Shown: piece by piece, positions 22,163-34,856 of the stretch
How positions within the stretch are numbered: the stretch's first letter is position 1
Layout of the letters: every line of letters starts with the position of its first letter
Position numbers and translations under genes: made by a program
NCBI GenBank assembly: GCA_963978545.1
Contig: OZ021724.1
Span: 98,749,792 to 98,813,791 of the forward strand
Length of the DNA stretch: 64,000 nt
Source: Linyphia triangularis
Taxonomy: Eukaryota > Arthropoda > Arachnida > Araneae > Linyphiidae
Reading direction: 5' to 3'
The notes under the pieces: model-generated
What the model was told of the DNA's origin: nothing
What the model saw: the letters and a program-made list of their open reading frames with translations, nothing else
Database searches by the model: none

Positions 22163-22486
22163 AGTTAATTAATTCGGTTATGACCCCTTAGATCGTGTCC
22201 ACATTTAAATGGAAAACTGGTATTTCTAGAGCTAATCCTTGCAATCCAGAGTTCCGACCAGTTGAAAGGAACTCTTTAATATTATAGCAAACCCAATCGG
22301 TGGCTCGTCCATCATTATTATATAATAAATCTGAATAACTTTTTGCTGATAGTATAGCCGTAGTGCCCACGACAGATCTTTCAAATGTCTGCCTTATCAA
22401 CTGTCGATGGTAGGTTCTGTGACTACTGGGGTTGTGACGGGGGATATTAGGGTAACGGGACACCAGGGTTCGATTCCAGAGAAGGT
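22163..22486 (+). pseudogene. Fragment of 18S (small-subunit) rRNA
   Basis: Follows the eukaryotic 18S order: a TCGGTTATG / TTAGATCGTG segment, ATTTCTAGAGCTAAT, a variable region with CAGAGTTCCGACCAG, CCAATCGGTGGCTCGTCC, TCTGAATAACTTTTTGC, then the highly conserved ATCTTTCAAATGTCTGCCTT and CAACTGTCGATGGTAGGTTC, and lastly CAGGGTTCGATTCCAGAGAA. It corresponds to roughly the first quarter of 18S and stops abruptly. Neither the 5' end nor the rest of the gene is present and there are many substitutions, so it is a dispersed pseudogene fragment, not a working rRNA gene. Confidence 0.88.
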
Positions 22487-22692
22487 TGGTTGATAGGGGT
22501 TTAGAGGTGCAAGGGCAACACGAACTAATCCTTGCGATAATGCGACAATCTTATTGAATTATTGTATTGTCATCAGTGCTTAATAACTGTGCAAAATTTC
22601 AATTAATCCAACATTTTGAAGTGGTCGAAAATCGAGTTCAAAGATTCCTTTGCACAGATACATACGAAGCTAATAAAAATTGTTAAAAATTC

Positions 22693-22924
22693 AACTGATG
22701 GAAAAAGTTTGCATACTTCGAAATTCAAGAAGAAATTGCTCCTCCGGTACATCAAGGGAAACCGTCCTGCATTTCAGTCTCAAATAGGAAACTAGTTAAC
22801 TAGTGCTACTTTCTGAATTGAAACTTGACACAAGAGGATCCTTGTCATGTCCACTCATTTTATGAAATGTAGAGTTTGTAAAATGTCGACCAGGAATCAA
22901 GCGAAAACGTCCTGAAACCAAACC
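22693..22924 (+). repeat. Right copy of the ~200-bp direct repeat
   Basis: Matches 21958-22162, including the GGAAACTAGTTAACTAGTGC block. It carries an extra segment, AAATTGCTCCTCCGGTACAT, absent from the left copy. It also ends GAAACCAAA and is followed directly by the dispersed element related to the satellite. Confidence 0.85.
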
Positions 22925-22929
22925 TTTTT

Positions 22930-23060
22930 AATGACAAGGAGCGCTGCGAGTTTTTATTTTAATTTAGGTAAAATTTTAGGGATAATTACAAATATTTCAG
23001 GAACATGTTAGGAATAAATCTCAAAAATTATGGGGATAATTCCAGGGGGCGCAGGGAATT

Positions 23061-23100
<40 letters not shown>

Positions 23101-24039
23101 GGAATTTTAAGAACAATTTCCAAAAATTTTGGGGATAATTCCAGGGGGCGCAGTGAGTTTTCTAAGAAAAATTGGGTAGGAATTTTAGGGATAATTTCAT
23201 AAATTTCAGGAACATGTTAGGAATCATTCTCCAAATTTTTTGGGAGATAATTCCAGGGCACGCAGAGTTTTCTAAGAAAAATTAGGTAAGAACTTTAGGA
23301 ATAATTTCATGAACGTTTAAGGGATAATTCCTTAAAATTTTAATGATTATTTCAAAAAATTTAGGGATACTTAAAAAGAAATTCAGGAATATTTCTTGTA
23401 AAGTTGATATAGGCCCCTAACACAAACATTATTTTCAAATCATATTTCAATACCGGCAAAAAAAACTGCTAACTTTATAAAAATTGAATAATTAAAATCC
23501 TAGAAAAGATTTTCTCCTCTAGCAGATTATCTGGAGTTTTTTTGCGGTTTTGGAGATAAATCGGGGGAATTACGAGGAATAAAAAATATTTTAGGAATAA
23601 TCAAAAAATTTAAATACGAGGAACTTTCATGTTTTTTGGTTTTATATTTAAATAAAAGTAGAAAAAAAATCATGAAAAACAATACCATTCTTTAAAAAAT
23701 TTGAGCTCGGATAGATAGTTAAAAAAAATATTTAGTTTTTCACTTGGCAATTTGGTGGGAAACACCTATTGTTGCGTGTGGTGTCAACGCGCAGGTGATG
23801 AACCAGTCTAAAACCTGTTTTAGACCAGGTTCCTCCTCGGATTTTCGACGGAAATTATGCGTAACTACGTCACGGTTTTTTATGTGTTTTTTGGTCACGT
23901 GACTTTGCTTTGATTTTAAAGTCGGCTTTTGATTAATTGAAAGCATAAAGATAAAGCACTGCTCAAATATATTCGCTGGATAACACTAGAAAATACAAAA
24001 AAAATATTCCTTTTCCTCACTTGTGCGAGTTCCTCATTT
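22930..24039 (+). repeat. Dispersed element related to the satellite
   Basis: Rich in TTTTAGGGATAATT-type motifs and containing a poly-A tract at 23066-23098. It parallels the element at 35595-36062: same order of GGAATTTTAGGGATAATT modules, an 'ATAGGCCCCTAACACA' block, the AAAGATTTTCTCCTCT block, then GGGAGAAAC and GGCGAATGCGAGC. The last part passes directly into the tandem array. Confidence 0.7.
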
Positions 24040-27000
24040 TAGGGAGAAACAAAAAATTTAAGGAATATTAAGGCGAATGCGAGCGCTGTAATTCTCAAAA
24101 CTCCAGGGAGAATTCTTTTACAGCTGACATAGGCTCCTAGCACATACTTATTCGTTCCTACTTATTCTTTTTAAGCTTGTTGGGGAGAAACAAAAAATTT
24201 AAGGAATATTAGGAATTTTAGGGCGAATGCGAGCCCTGTAATTCTCAAAACTCCAAGGAGAATTCTTTTACAGCTGACATAGGCTCCTAGCACATACTTA
24301 TTCGTTTCTACTTATTCTTTTTAAGCTTGTTGGGGAGAAACAAAAAATTTAAGGAATATTAGGAATTTTAGGGCGAATGCGAGCCCTGTAATTCTCAAAA
24401 CTCCAGGGAGAATTCTTTTACAGCTGACATAGGCTCCTAACACATACTTATTATTTTTAAGCTTGTTGGGGAGAAACAAAAAATTTAAGGAATATTAGAA
24501 ATTTTAGGGATAATGCGAGCCCTGTAATTCTCAAAACTTCAGGGAGAATTCTTTTACAGCTGACATAGGCTCCTAACACATACTTATTATTTTTAAGCTT
24601 GTTGGGGAGAAACAAAAAATTTAAGGAATATTAGAAATTTTAGGCCGAATGCGAGCCCTGTAATTCTCAAAACTCCAGGGAGAATTCTTTTACAGCTGAC
24701 ATAGGCTCCTAACACATATTTATTATTTTTAAGCTTGTTGGGGAGAAACAAAAAATTTAAGGAATATTAGAAATTTTAGGGCGAATGCGAGCCCTGTAAT
24801 TCTCAAAACTCCAGGGAGAATTCTTTTACAGCTGACATAGGCTCCTAACACATACTTATTATTTTTAAGCTTGTTGGGGAGAAACAAAAAATTTAAGGAA
24901 TATTAGAAATTTTAGGGCGAATGCGAGCCCTGTAATTCTCAAAACTCCAGGGAGAATTCTTTTACAGCTGACATAGGCTCCTAACACATACTTATTATTT
25001 TTAAGCTTGTTGGGGAGAAACAAAAAATTTAAGGAATATTAGAAATTTTAGGGATAATGCGAGCCCTGTAATTCTCAAAACTTCAGGGAGAATTCTTTTA
25101 CAGCTGACATAGGCTCCTAACACATACTTATTATTTTTAAGCTTGTTGGGGAGAAACAAAAAATTTAAGGAATATTAGAAATTTTAGGCCGAATGCGAGC
25201 CCTGTAATTCTCAAAACTCCAGGGAGAATTCTTTTACAGCTGACATAGGCTCCTAACACATATTTATTATTTTTAAGCTTGTTGGGGAGAAACAAAAAAT
25301 TTAAGGAATATTAGAAATTTTAGGGCGAATGCGAGCCTTGTAATTCTCAAAACTTCAGGGAGAATTCTTTTACAGCTGACATAGGCTCCTAGCACATACT
25401 TATTCGTTCCTACTTATTCTTTTTAAGCTTGTTGGGGAGAAACAAAAAATTTAAGGAATATTAGAAATTTTAGGGATAATGCGAGCCCTGTAATTCTCAA
25501 AACTTCAGGGAGAATTCTTTTACAGCTGACATAGGCTCCTAACACATACTTATTATTTTTAAGCTTGTTGGGGAGAAACAAAAAATTTAAGGAATATTAG
25601 AAATTTTAGGCCGAATGCGAGCCCTGTAATTCTCAAAACTCCAGGGAGAATTCTTTTACAGCTGACATAGGCTCCTAACACATATTTATTATTTTTAAGC
25701 TTGTTGGGGAGAAACAAAAAATTTAAGGAATATTAGAAATTTTAGGGCGAATGCGAGCCCTGTAATTCTCAAAACTCCAGGGAGAATTCTTTTACAGCTG
25801 ACATAGGCTCCTAACACATACTTATTATTTTTAAGCTTGTTGGGGAGAAACAAAAAATTTAAGGAATATTAGAAATTTTAGGGCGAATGCGAGCCTTGTA
25901 ATTCTCAAAACTTCAGGGAGAATTCTTTTACAGCTGACATAGGCTCCTAGCACATACTTATTCGTTCCTACTTATTCTTTTTAAGCTTGTTGGGGAGAAA
26001 CAAAAAATTTAAGGAATATTAGAAATTTTAGGGATAATGCGAGCCCTGTAATTCTCAAAACTTCAGGGAGAATTCTTTTACAGCTGACATAGGCTCCTAA
26101 CACATACTTATTATTTTTAAGCTTGTTGGGGAGAAACAAAAAATTTAAGGAATATTAGAAATTTTAGGCCGAATGCGAGCCCTGTAATTCTCAAAACTCC
26201 AGGGAGAATTCTTTTACAGCTGACATAGGCTCCTAACACATATTTATTATTTTTAAGCTTGTTGGGGAGAAACAAAAAATTTAAGGAATATTAGAAATTT
26301 TAGGGCGAATGCGAGCCCTGTAATTCTCAAAACTCCAGGGAGAATTCTTTTACAGCTGACATAGGCTCCTAACACATACTTATTATTTTTAAGCTTGTTG
26401 GGGAGAAACAAAAAATTTAAGGAATATTAGAAATTTTAGGGCGAATGCGAGCCTTGTAATTCTCAAAACTTCAGGGAGAATTCTTTTACAGCTGACATAG
26501 GCTCCTAGCACATACTTATTCGTTCCTACTTATTCTTTTTAAGCTTGTTGGGGAGAAACAAAAAATTTAAGGAATATTAGAAATTTTAGGGATAATGCGA
26601 GCCCTGTAATTCTCAAAACTTCAGGGAGAATTCTTTTACAGCTGACATAGGCTCCTAACACATACTTATTATTTTTAAGCTTGTTGGGGAGAAACAAAAA
26701 ATTTAAGGAATATTAGAAATTTTAGGCCGAATGCGAGCCCTGTAATTCTCAAAACTCCAGGGAGAATTCTTTTACAGCTGACATAGGCTCCTAACACATA
26801 TTTATTATTTTTAAGCTTGTTGGGGAGAAACAAAAAATTTAAGGAATATTAGAAATTTTAGGGCGAATGCGAGCCCTGTAATTCTCAAAACTCCAGGGAG
26901 AATTCTTTTACAGCTGACATAGGCTCCTAACACATACTTATTATTTTTAAGCTTGTTGGGGAGAAACAAAAAATTTAAGGAATATTAGGAATTTTAGGCC

Positions 27001-29236
27001 GAATGCGAGCCCTGTAATTCTCAAAACTTCAGGGAGAATTCTTTTACAGCTGACATAGGCTCCTAGCACATACTTATTCGTTCCTACTTATTCTTTTTAA
27101 GCTTGTTGGGGAGAAACAAAAAATTTAAGGAATATTAGAAATTTTAGGGATAATGCGAGCCCTGTAATTCTCAAAACTTCAGGGAGAATTCTTTTACAGC
27201 TGACATAGGCTCCTAACACATACTTATTATTTTTAAGCTTGTTGGGGAGAAACAAAAAATTTAAGGAATATTAGAAATTTTAGGCCGAATGCGAGCCCTG
27301 TAATTCTCAAAACTCCAGGGAGAATTCTTTTACAGCTGACATAGGCTCCTAACACATATTTATTATTTTTAAGCTTGTTGGGGAGAAACAAAAAATTTAA
27401 GGAATATTAGAAATTTTAGGGCGAATGCGAGCCCTGTAATTCTCAAAACTCCAGGGAGAATTCTTTTACAGCTGACATAGGCTCCTAACACATACTTATT
27501 ATTTTTAAGCTTGTTGGGGAGAAACAAAAAATTTAAGGAATATTAGAAATTTTAGGGCGAATGCGAGCCTTGTAATTCTCAAAACTTCAGGGAGAATTCT
27601 TTTACAGCTGACATAGGCTCCTAGCACATACTTATTCGTTCCTACTTATTCTTTTTAAGCTTGTTGGGGAGAAACAAAAAATTTAAGGAATATTAGAAAG
27701 TTTAGGGATAATGCGAGCCCTGTAATTCTCAAAACTTCAGGGAGAATTCTTTTACAGCTGACATAGGCTCCTAACACATACTTATTATTTTTAAGCTTGT
27801 TGGGGAGAAACAAAAAATTTAAGGAATATTAGAAATTTTAGGCCGAATGCGAGCCCTGTAATTCTCAAAACTCCAGGGAGAATTCTTTTACAGCTGACAT
27901 AGGCTCCTAGCACATACTTATTCGTTCCTACTTATTCTTTTTAAGCTTGTTGGGGAGAAACAAAAAATTTAAGGAATATTAGGAATTTTAGGGCGAATGC
28001 GAGCCCTGTAATTCTCAAAACTTCAGGGAGAATTCTTTTACAGCTGACATAGGCTCCTAACACATACTTATTATTTTTAAGCTTGTTGGATAGAAACAAA
28101 AAATTTAAGGAATATTAGAAATTTTAGGGCGAATGCGAGCCTTGTAATTCTCAAAACTTCACGGAGAATTCTTTTACAGCTGACATAGGCTCCTAACACA
28201 TATTACTTATTATTTTTAAGCTTGTTAGGGAGAAACAAAAAATGTAAAGAATATTAGGAATTTTAGGTCGAATGCGACCCCTGTAATTCTCAAAACTTCA
28301 GGGAGAATTCTTTTACACCTGACATGCTACAACGACTACCTTATTCTTTCGAAAGCTTGTTGGGGAGAAACAAAAAATTTAAGGAATATTAGGGCAAATG
28401 CGAGCCCTGTAATTCTTAAAACTTCAAGGAGAATTCTTTTACAGCTAACATAGGCTCCTAACATATACTTATTCTTTCCAAAGCTTGTTAGGGAGAAACA
28501 AAAAATGTAAGGAATATTAGGAATTTTAGGGCGAATGCGACCCCTGTAATTCTCAAAACTTCTGGGAGAATTCTTTTATACCTGACATATGCTCCAACGA
28601 CTTCCTTATTCTTTCGAAAGCTTGTTGGGGAAACAAAAAATTTAAGGAATATTAGGAATTTTAGAACGAATGCGACCCCTGTAATTCTTAAAACTTCAGG
28701 GAGAATTCTTTTACAGTTAACATAGGTTCCTAACACATACTTATTATTTTTAAGCTTGTTGGGGAGAAACAAAAAATTTAAGGAATATTAGAAATTTTAG
28801 AGCGAATGCGAGCCTTGTAATTCTCAAAACTTCAGGGAGAATTCTTTTACAGCTGACATAGGCTCCAAACACATACTTATTCTTTCTTACTTATTCTTTT
28901 TAAGCTTGTTGGGGAGAAACAAAAAATTTAAGGAATATTAGAAATTTTAGGGCAAATGCGAGCCCTGTAATTCTTAAAACTTCAAGGAGAATTCTTTTAC
29001 AGCTAACATAGGCTCCTAACATATACTTATTCTTTCCAAAGCTTGTTAGGGAGAAACAAAAAATGTAAGGAATATTAGGAATTTTAGGGCGAATGCGACC
29101 CCTGTAATTCTCAAAACTTCACGGAGAATTCTTTTACACCTGACATATGCTCCAACGACTTCCTTATTCTTTCGAAAGCTTGTTGGGGAGAAACAAAAAA
29201 TTTAAGGAATATTAGAACGAATGCGACCCCTGTAAT
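24040..29236 (+). repeat. 5.2-kb satellite array, ~136-bp monomer with higher-order structure
   Basis: About 38 tandem monomers of 136 bp, with a recurrent 150-bp variant carrying an extra CGTTCCTACTTATTC. The unit includes AGCTTGTTGGGGAGAAAC, AATTTAAGGAATATTAG, GCGAATGCGAGCCCTG, GGGAGAATTCTTTTACAGC and GACATAGGCTCCTAACACAT. The marker variant GGGATAAT occurs at 24507, 25051, 25473, 26031, 26589, 27147 and 27705; the last four intervals are exactly 558 bp (three 136-bp plus one 150-bp monomer). Monomers beyond about 28,200 are more diverged. It is non-coding; the 94-codon minus ORF at 28488-28772 is a by-product. Confidence 0.95.
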
Positions 29237-31855
29237 GATATATTTAATACAAAGTAAATGAAAAAAAGTTTAAGACAGATAAATAAACAAATATGTAATG
29301 TTTATTTCAGCAAATTTTTACAGCAAACATATGTATAAAAGAAAAGTACTTATTTTTCGAAAAATAGCATGAAAACACAAAATGTATGGTATTGCATTCA
29401 TAGGAGTGAGATAAACTATGAAGCACAGAACAACAGTAATTAATTCAACAGGTTATAATTTTTTCTCAGAGACCAATAAGGTATAACATTATTAAATTTT
29501 GATATACACAGGCAACAGTATGATTTTGTAGTCAGATACAATAGAATAATTTTTTTGTATAAGCCAATAATACAAAAACAATGAAAATCATGGTTCATAC
29601 TGATTCCTTGAACCAATCGGGAATATACGCACACAAAGACTAGTTGTTGCACAACTTGAATTTATACTCGCTAACCTTCCCAAACATGCAATTTTCAGCT
29701 GTACCTATCAGTAATATTTGTAGTTTTGCCAGAAAATTTTGCATGCCTTTGTTATAAATTAAACAAAACTTTAAAAATACATTCAATAGGCTTAGAAGTT
29801 TAAGGTTATATTACAGCAGTGATCTTTTTTATACAAGGCGAAAATTGTTGAAATAAAATTTTTGGGAGAACAAAATAATCTTACTAAAATGCTAGAGAAT
29901 AAAATGCTTTATTATTGCAAACTTTTCACAAAAAAAAAGTAGTAGAAGTAATACACTTCAGGTTTGGAATAGAATTTGAAAAATTGTTTTGAAAAAATGC
30001 CCAATCAATGTATATCGCTTTGTCTTGCATTGACACAGAGTAAAACTTGTGTGGAGGAATTCTTTAAATTGATAATATTTTATGATTGAAAAAATTACAT
30101 TCTATGATTTTTTTTAGTTATTAAATTTGAAGAAAAAATAAATTTTCAAACTTGAAGCACAATTAACTTTAAAGTATTTAAAAAAAATTAATAATTCAAG
30201 GAACAGTATGGTCCCTTTAACACATGTATGTGCAACATCATAACAGTAAATACTCAAACTTACAACTTTTTGTCCTTTTTTTTTTTTTTTACATAACATA
30301 TGTAAAAATATTAAATAATTTTGATGCGATCTCTAACAAAATATTTGGTTTGAAGATATATCCTCACAACAAAAAATAAAGCAGAAGGATAAACTAATTT
30401 TTAATAGTACAAATAAATGTGAAATATTACAAAATATATATATATCTTTTATAAAAATGAAAGTTATGTACAAAACAAAATCTTTTCAACTTTTAAAAAT
30501 GTAATTAACAAATTTAAAACTTGCATCATCACTATTATGCTTTTCATTCTAAAGCCAGGATTTGGGGCAGTTATCCTGCATCGAAAACCTGGAAACCAAC
30601 TGACAAGTAATGAATACAATTAATTTCACAAATATAACATACTTCAATCACTTAACTTTACTGAAAGAATAGTTTTAACCACTAGGGCACAAAGTAGTGT
30701 CTTATAAAAGCAAATGTAGCAAAGGAAAATACAACTTTTGCCAGAAGTGCTAAACAAAACAAATTTTGAAAAATAACAATACAATTCAGTCCTTCAGGGT
30801 TCATACACTTATTGGAAGAACAAAATTTTGAGGAAGGGTTTGAGGTTTTTCAATGAGATATTTATTAGCAGTACTGCTCTGTATTAACACGTTGAGCGCC
30901 ATATGCATTTTTAAGGAAATCCCCTTCAGGTCATGCGCTGCTTAGAAGAGCTCGTGGAAAGGAAAAGAAAACTTATACATTTTATCTAGTTTTGACACAC
31001 ATTTTTGGAAATTGAAATGCCAAAACAAAGCTAAAATTTTAAAATGAAACCATTATTCTTCAACATCAAACTCATGGTTCCCACTCAAATAACAGAATGA
31101 AAATCAATGGCTTTCAATTACTTTTAAGGACCTAATTAATATTTTTAAGGACCTTTGAAAATTTTTTTTCAGGCATCATGTCTATATATAAATTTTTAAT
31201 AAAGTATATTCTACTAAAAAAGTTACAAGTTGGTGCATCCGTAATACAAATATGTCGAGGAATTCCGATACAGTGCGGATAAGTGATGGTCAAGCGGGGA
31301 TAGCAAGTCTAAGTTGTATTTTTATAAATTTTGCAGTTGGGCACACAACATTCACAAAAATTAAAGACCCCTAAGCATTTTCAATGACTTTTAAGCACCT
31401 CTAAACTTTTTCAAATACTACTTTCAAGGCCTTGAAAACAAGTTAAAAAATATTAAGCACTTTCAATGACATTGGGAACCCTGAAACCGTATTTAAAATA
31501 CTAATTTCAATGGAGCAGGATTTAATGGTTTCATTTTCCAGGAGTTGTATGAACCCTTAGAGACTCAATTTTCAAACACTTGGGGAGTAGACATCGAGCA
31601 AAGGAAGAGCAGACATTCGTCTGAGAAAGGCGAAGACGATACGCAAAACTAATTTCGGAACACAATACTTTCCGACCACTCAGTTTCACACAAAGGAGAG
31701 AGTTTTCAAACACTACTATGGACAAGGCAGCCAAACCCTCACTTAAAGAGACATTTGAGTAATTGATGAACTGCTGTTTGAAGAAGACATTAAATGGGTG
31801 GGAGGATGTTGAGCTGAAGTGGGGTGTCCTTACTGTCTATTGGTGTCCCTGTCTG
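29237..31855 (-). other. Probable 3' UTR / downstream region of CREBL2
   Basis: AT-rich, no coding exons. On the minus strand an AATAAA lies at 29306-29301, just before the satellite begins, and may be the poly(A) signal of the bZIP gene, giving a UTR of about 2.5 kb. A MITE lies within it at 31075-31483. Confidence 0.3.
31075..31483. repeat. MITE family 'CAGGGTTCCCAC' (copy 1, left end decayed)
   Basis: Left GGTTCCCACTCAAATAACAG, right TTGGGAACCCTG. The same body (for example AAGTGATGGTCAAGCGGGGA) is found in the copies at 52532-52895, 53123-53946 and 58746-59327. Confidence 0.85.
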
Positions 31856-31951
31856 TCAGCCGCTCCCTCTCCCTTCTCTTTTCTCCTCCACCAATCTGAA
31901 GAGCTGCTTCAGGGATTGCCCCTCATCCAAAGCCCTCGCCCACTGAGTGTA
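31856..31951 (-). CDS. CREBL2: CREBL2-like bZIP protein, last coding exon
   Basis: Minus-strand exon after a TTTCTCTTTTCAG acceptor. 31 codons starting YTQWARALDEGQSLKQLFRL and ending in an Arg/Gly-rich tail and TGA (plus-strand 31856-31858). It joins at phase 0 to the exon at 36202-36408, giving ...ELDM|YTQW, the counterpart of ELEM|YKQW in CREBL2. The vertebrate protein continues about 20-30 residues further, so this C terminus is shorter. Confidence 0.9.
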   Translation of the reverse strand, partial: YTQWARALDEGQSLKQLFRLVEEKREGRGSG

Positions 31952-31967
31952 CTGAAAAGAGAAATAA

Positions 31968-32520
31968 TATAATCCATAAAAACAAAGTCTTTAATATAAA
32001 TCCTTCATATGCATGCCAATATTTATATTCACTAACAAAGTGCCGTTTCTGTTGTCAGCGTGTGTTTGGTGTTTGCATCCAATTTCAAATATTAAAAACA
32101 TCTCTATCAAGAAAATGTGCGGGAAACTACTTTACAAAATTTATTGATTAAAAATGAATGTGAATTTATGCACTCGCATCCAAATATCTTTGATTTATTC
32201 TGATTAAAACAATTTTATTATGAATTTATTTAAACAATTTTGGCAACAGGAAAGAGTTTCTTCAATGCTATTTCAGCAAAAATGGATGAGGACAAGTTTC
32301 TTTATTTAGTATTCGATTAAAGCAACCGTTTAGTGACAGTGACAGCCCCCAAAATTTGATAGAATACATTATCCTCGACATCGAATCTCTCTGCCAAGTT
32401 TCGGCCTGATTGGATGATGGTAAGGGAGTAAATTATACCTCCACAAATTCTACTCCCATTGACAAACATTCATACAAAAGCGAAGTTAATATAAAGGATT
32501 TAAAAACTTTTTTTTTTTAA
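31968..32520. repeat. Dispersed repeat 'CCATAAAAACA' (copy 1)
   Basis: Starts near CCATAAAAACAAAGTC and ends GTTAATATAAAGGATTTAAA. Internal landmarks are AGTGACAGTGACAGCC, CAAAATTTGATAGAAT and TCTGCCAAGTTTCGGCCTGA. Copies are at 34201-34690, 47158-47675 and, inverted, 63487-64000. The superfamily is unknown. It lies in the CREBL2 intron. Confidence 0.7.
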
Positions 32521-33170
32521 GGGTTTGTGTTTTTAATCAGACACGAGGTCTTCAACACCACAGATTTTATAATTTAAACATGTGAATGAGTGGTATTCGT
32601 CAAAATCATGCTTTACTGTTTCAGATGAGTTTCCACAACCTCTGCACTATTTATCCTCAACAACTTTCATAGTTTTAAAATGGATCCTGACACAGTGATA
32701 TGTCATCAAGCCAATCACAATCTTACAGGACTTTCTGTCCAATCCGAGCCTAGTAACAAGTTAACATGGAACTCAATTTCTCTCCAAGTGTTCTCATGCA
32801 TTTGCAGTGAAAGTAACAGCAACTCTGCATTTCAGAGAATTTCGGAGTATTTCAGAGACTTGAGGTGAACTCCTAATCAGAAGGTTACTAGTTCAGTCCT
32901 ACCTCGATAAACATGCATTGCTTTTTCATATGCATGCCATTTTTAATTCTCACTTCACCTACAACAAATGGCAACCGTGCAGAAATTACTTTGTTAGAAT
33001 AATTTTAAAACTTTGTTAGTATTATTTAAAAAAAAAATATCATTTTTTAAATATGTAATTTTTTTTACATGTTCTTTAATCGAAAGTTAAGAGGTAAGAA
33101 AACCCTGAGAATAAATTATAGCCCTCCATACAAAAATCATATTTTACTGTTACAAATTTTCCCTTTTAAG

Positions 33171-33883
33171 GGGACTGTTAAGTTAAAAATAAAAATTCTT
33201 CAATTTTTGTCTAAAATTCATGAAATTTTTTGTACACTTCAATAGCAATTAGATGAAACACAACCTAAAATTTCAAAAATTTATATTGATTTTTTTTCAA
33301 GAAATTAAATTTTTATTAAAAAATTTAGCGTTTTTTCCATAATTTTAAAAACGCTCCTTGCGATTCAAATTTTTTGCAATCTGTCTCAATTTTTTTGTAT
33401 AAGCTAATTGAATATATATTAACATAATTGTGCATGGATTTTGAATTTGACTCATTGGTTAATTATTTAAAAGTAAAACTTTGGTACTACGGCAAAAAAT
33501 GTAAACTTTTTAAATAGTAGCATTACGAAAATTACTGTAAAACAATAAAAAAATACCAGATTCCAAAATCCATGCACAATTGTGTTCAAAATAGTAGAGT
33601 AAACAATATCTCCAAATTTAAAAAAAATACATCAACTTTTGAATCGCAAGGAACAAATCGAATACCTAAAAATCTTAAAATACACATGAAGAGAAAAATG
33701 CAATTTAAGAAATTGAAATACATATGATTTCTGATATGCGCACTTACAAAAACTCAAATAATTTTCTTAATTCTTCTCGGATCAGCAAAAGTAAGGTATG
33801 TACTGAAAGCTAGAATTGCAGGCTATATATTTCCACTAAAATATAAAAATAGAATTTTTTGAAATTTTTGCCTTAACAGTCCC
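33171..33883. repeat. TIR element GGGACTGTTAAG...CTTAACAGTCCC
   Basis: Perfect 12-bp terminal inverted repeats about 0.7 kb apart. The interior also pairs: TCCTTGCGATTCAAA near 33355 is matched by TTTGAATCGCAAGGA near 33640. It is AT-rich and non-coding, in the CREBL2 intron. Confidence 0.75.
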
Positions 33884-34200
33884 AAACAATTAACAGGTTA
33901 ACAATTCCAAAATAATGAGTAGATTCTTATTTATTTTTTGCCACAGTGTACACTATAGTATTAGATTACTGCTTTTTTGGATATCTGTTATTGTGCGAGT
34001 TAAATTAGTTACAAAATATACAAAAATTGTTAGATGAATTGGAAATATTTGTCTTATATTAATATTATCTCCATTTTAGGCTTGGTAGTTGTCATAAAAG
34101 CTATTTCTTTAACAATAAAGTATATATTTACTTTGAGATACCAAAAGCACTGTTATGATCTTTTGAAAGTTTACCACTTATGAATACAATCATTTAACCC

Positions 34201-34690
34201 CCATAAAAACAGTTATTAAAAAATCCTTTACATGCATTGTCGCTTTTTATATTCATTAGCACAGTGCCAACATCAAAAACATTTCTATCAGGAAAATGTG
34301 CGGCACATTACGTTTCAAAATTTATTTATTAAAAATGAAAGTGAATTTATGCTCTAACATTGATTTATTCATTCTGATTAAAATAATGCTATTATTTATT
34401 TAAAAAAAAAAATTGGCAAACGGAAAGAGTTCCAACAATGGTCGGTTGAATGCTAGCCAAAGCGCGATTGGATGACAATGGTAACGGCAATTCGGTTTAT
34501 TAGTATTCCATAAAGGCGAAATTTTAGTGACAGTAACAGCCCCAAAATTTGATAGAATGCATTGTCATTGACATCGAACTTATCTGCCAAGTTTCAACCT
34601 GATTGGATGACGGCATGGGGGTTAATTAGGTGTCAGCAGATTTGGCTCCCATCAACAAAATCAAAGGTAATATAAAGGATTTAAAAATGG
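34201..34690. repeat. Dispersed repeat 'CCATAAAAACA' (copy 2)
   Basis: Same order of landmarks as the copy at 31968: CCCATAAAAACA, AGTGACAGTAACAGCC, CAAAATTTGATAGAATGC, then AATATAAAGGATTTAAAAA. Confidence 0.7.
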
Positions 34691-34856
34691 TGGTGTTTGT
34701 AAAAATCAGCAGGGGGTGCGGAAAATATGAAGAGTTGTACTTTGAAGATTTATTGCAAGATCCACAAAGGGAATTAAATAAAAAACAATTACGCATTTAG
34801 TATTCAAGTATAAACAAAAAGAGTCATGTCTTTGGGTACTAACGATTTCACTTATA

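Noticed and set aside
28488..28772. 94-codon minus-strand ORF with an internal repeat
   Set aside because: It lies wholly in diverged satellite monomers; the repeated peptide reflects the tandem DNA repeat.
24040..29236. CRISPR-like array
   Set aside because: Units are contiguous 136-150-bp monomers without short repeats and unique spacers, in a eukaryotic genome.
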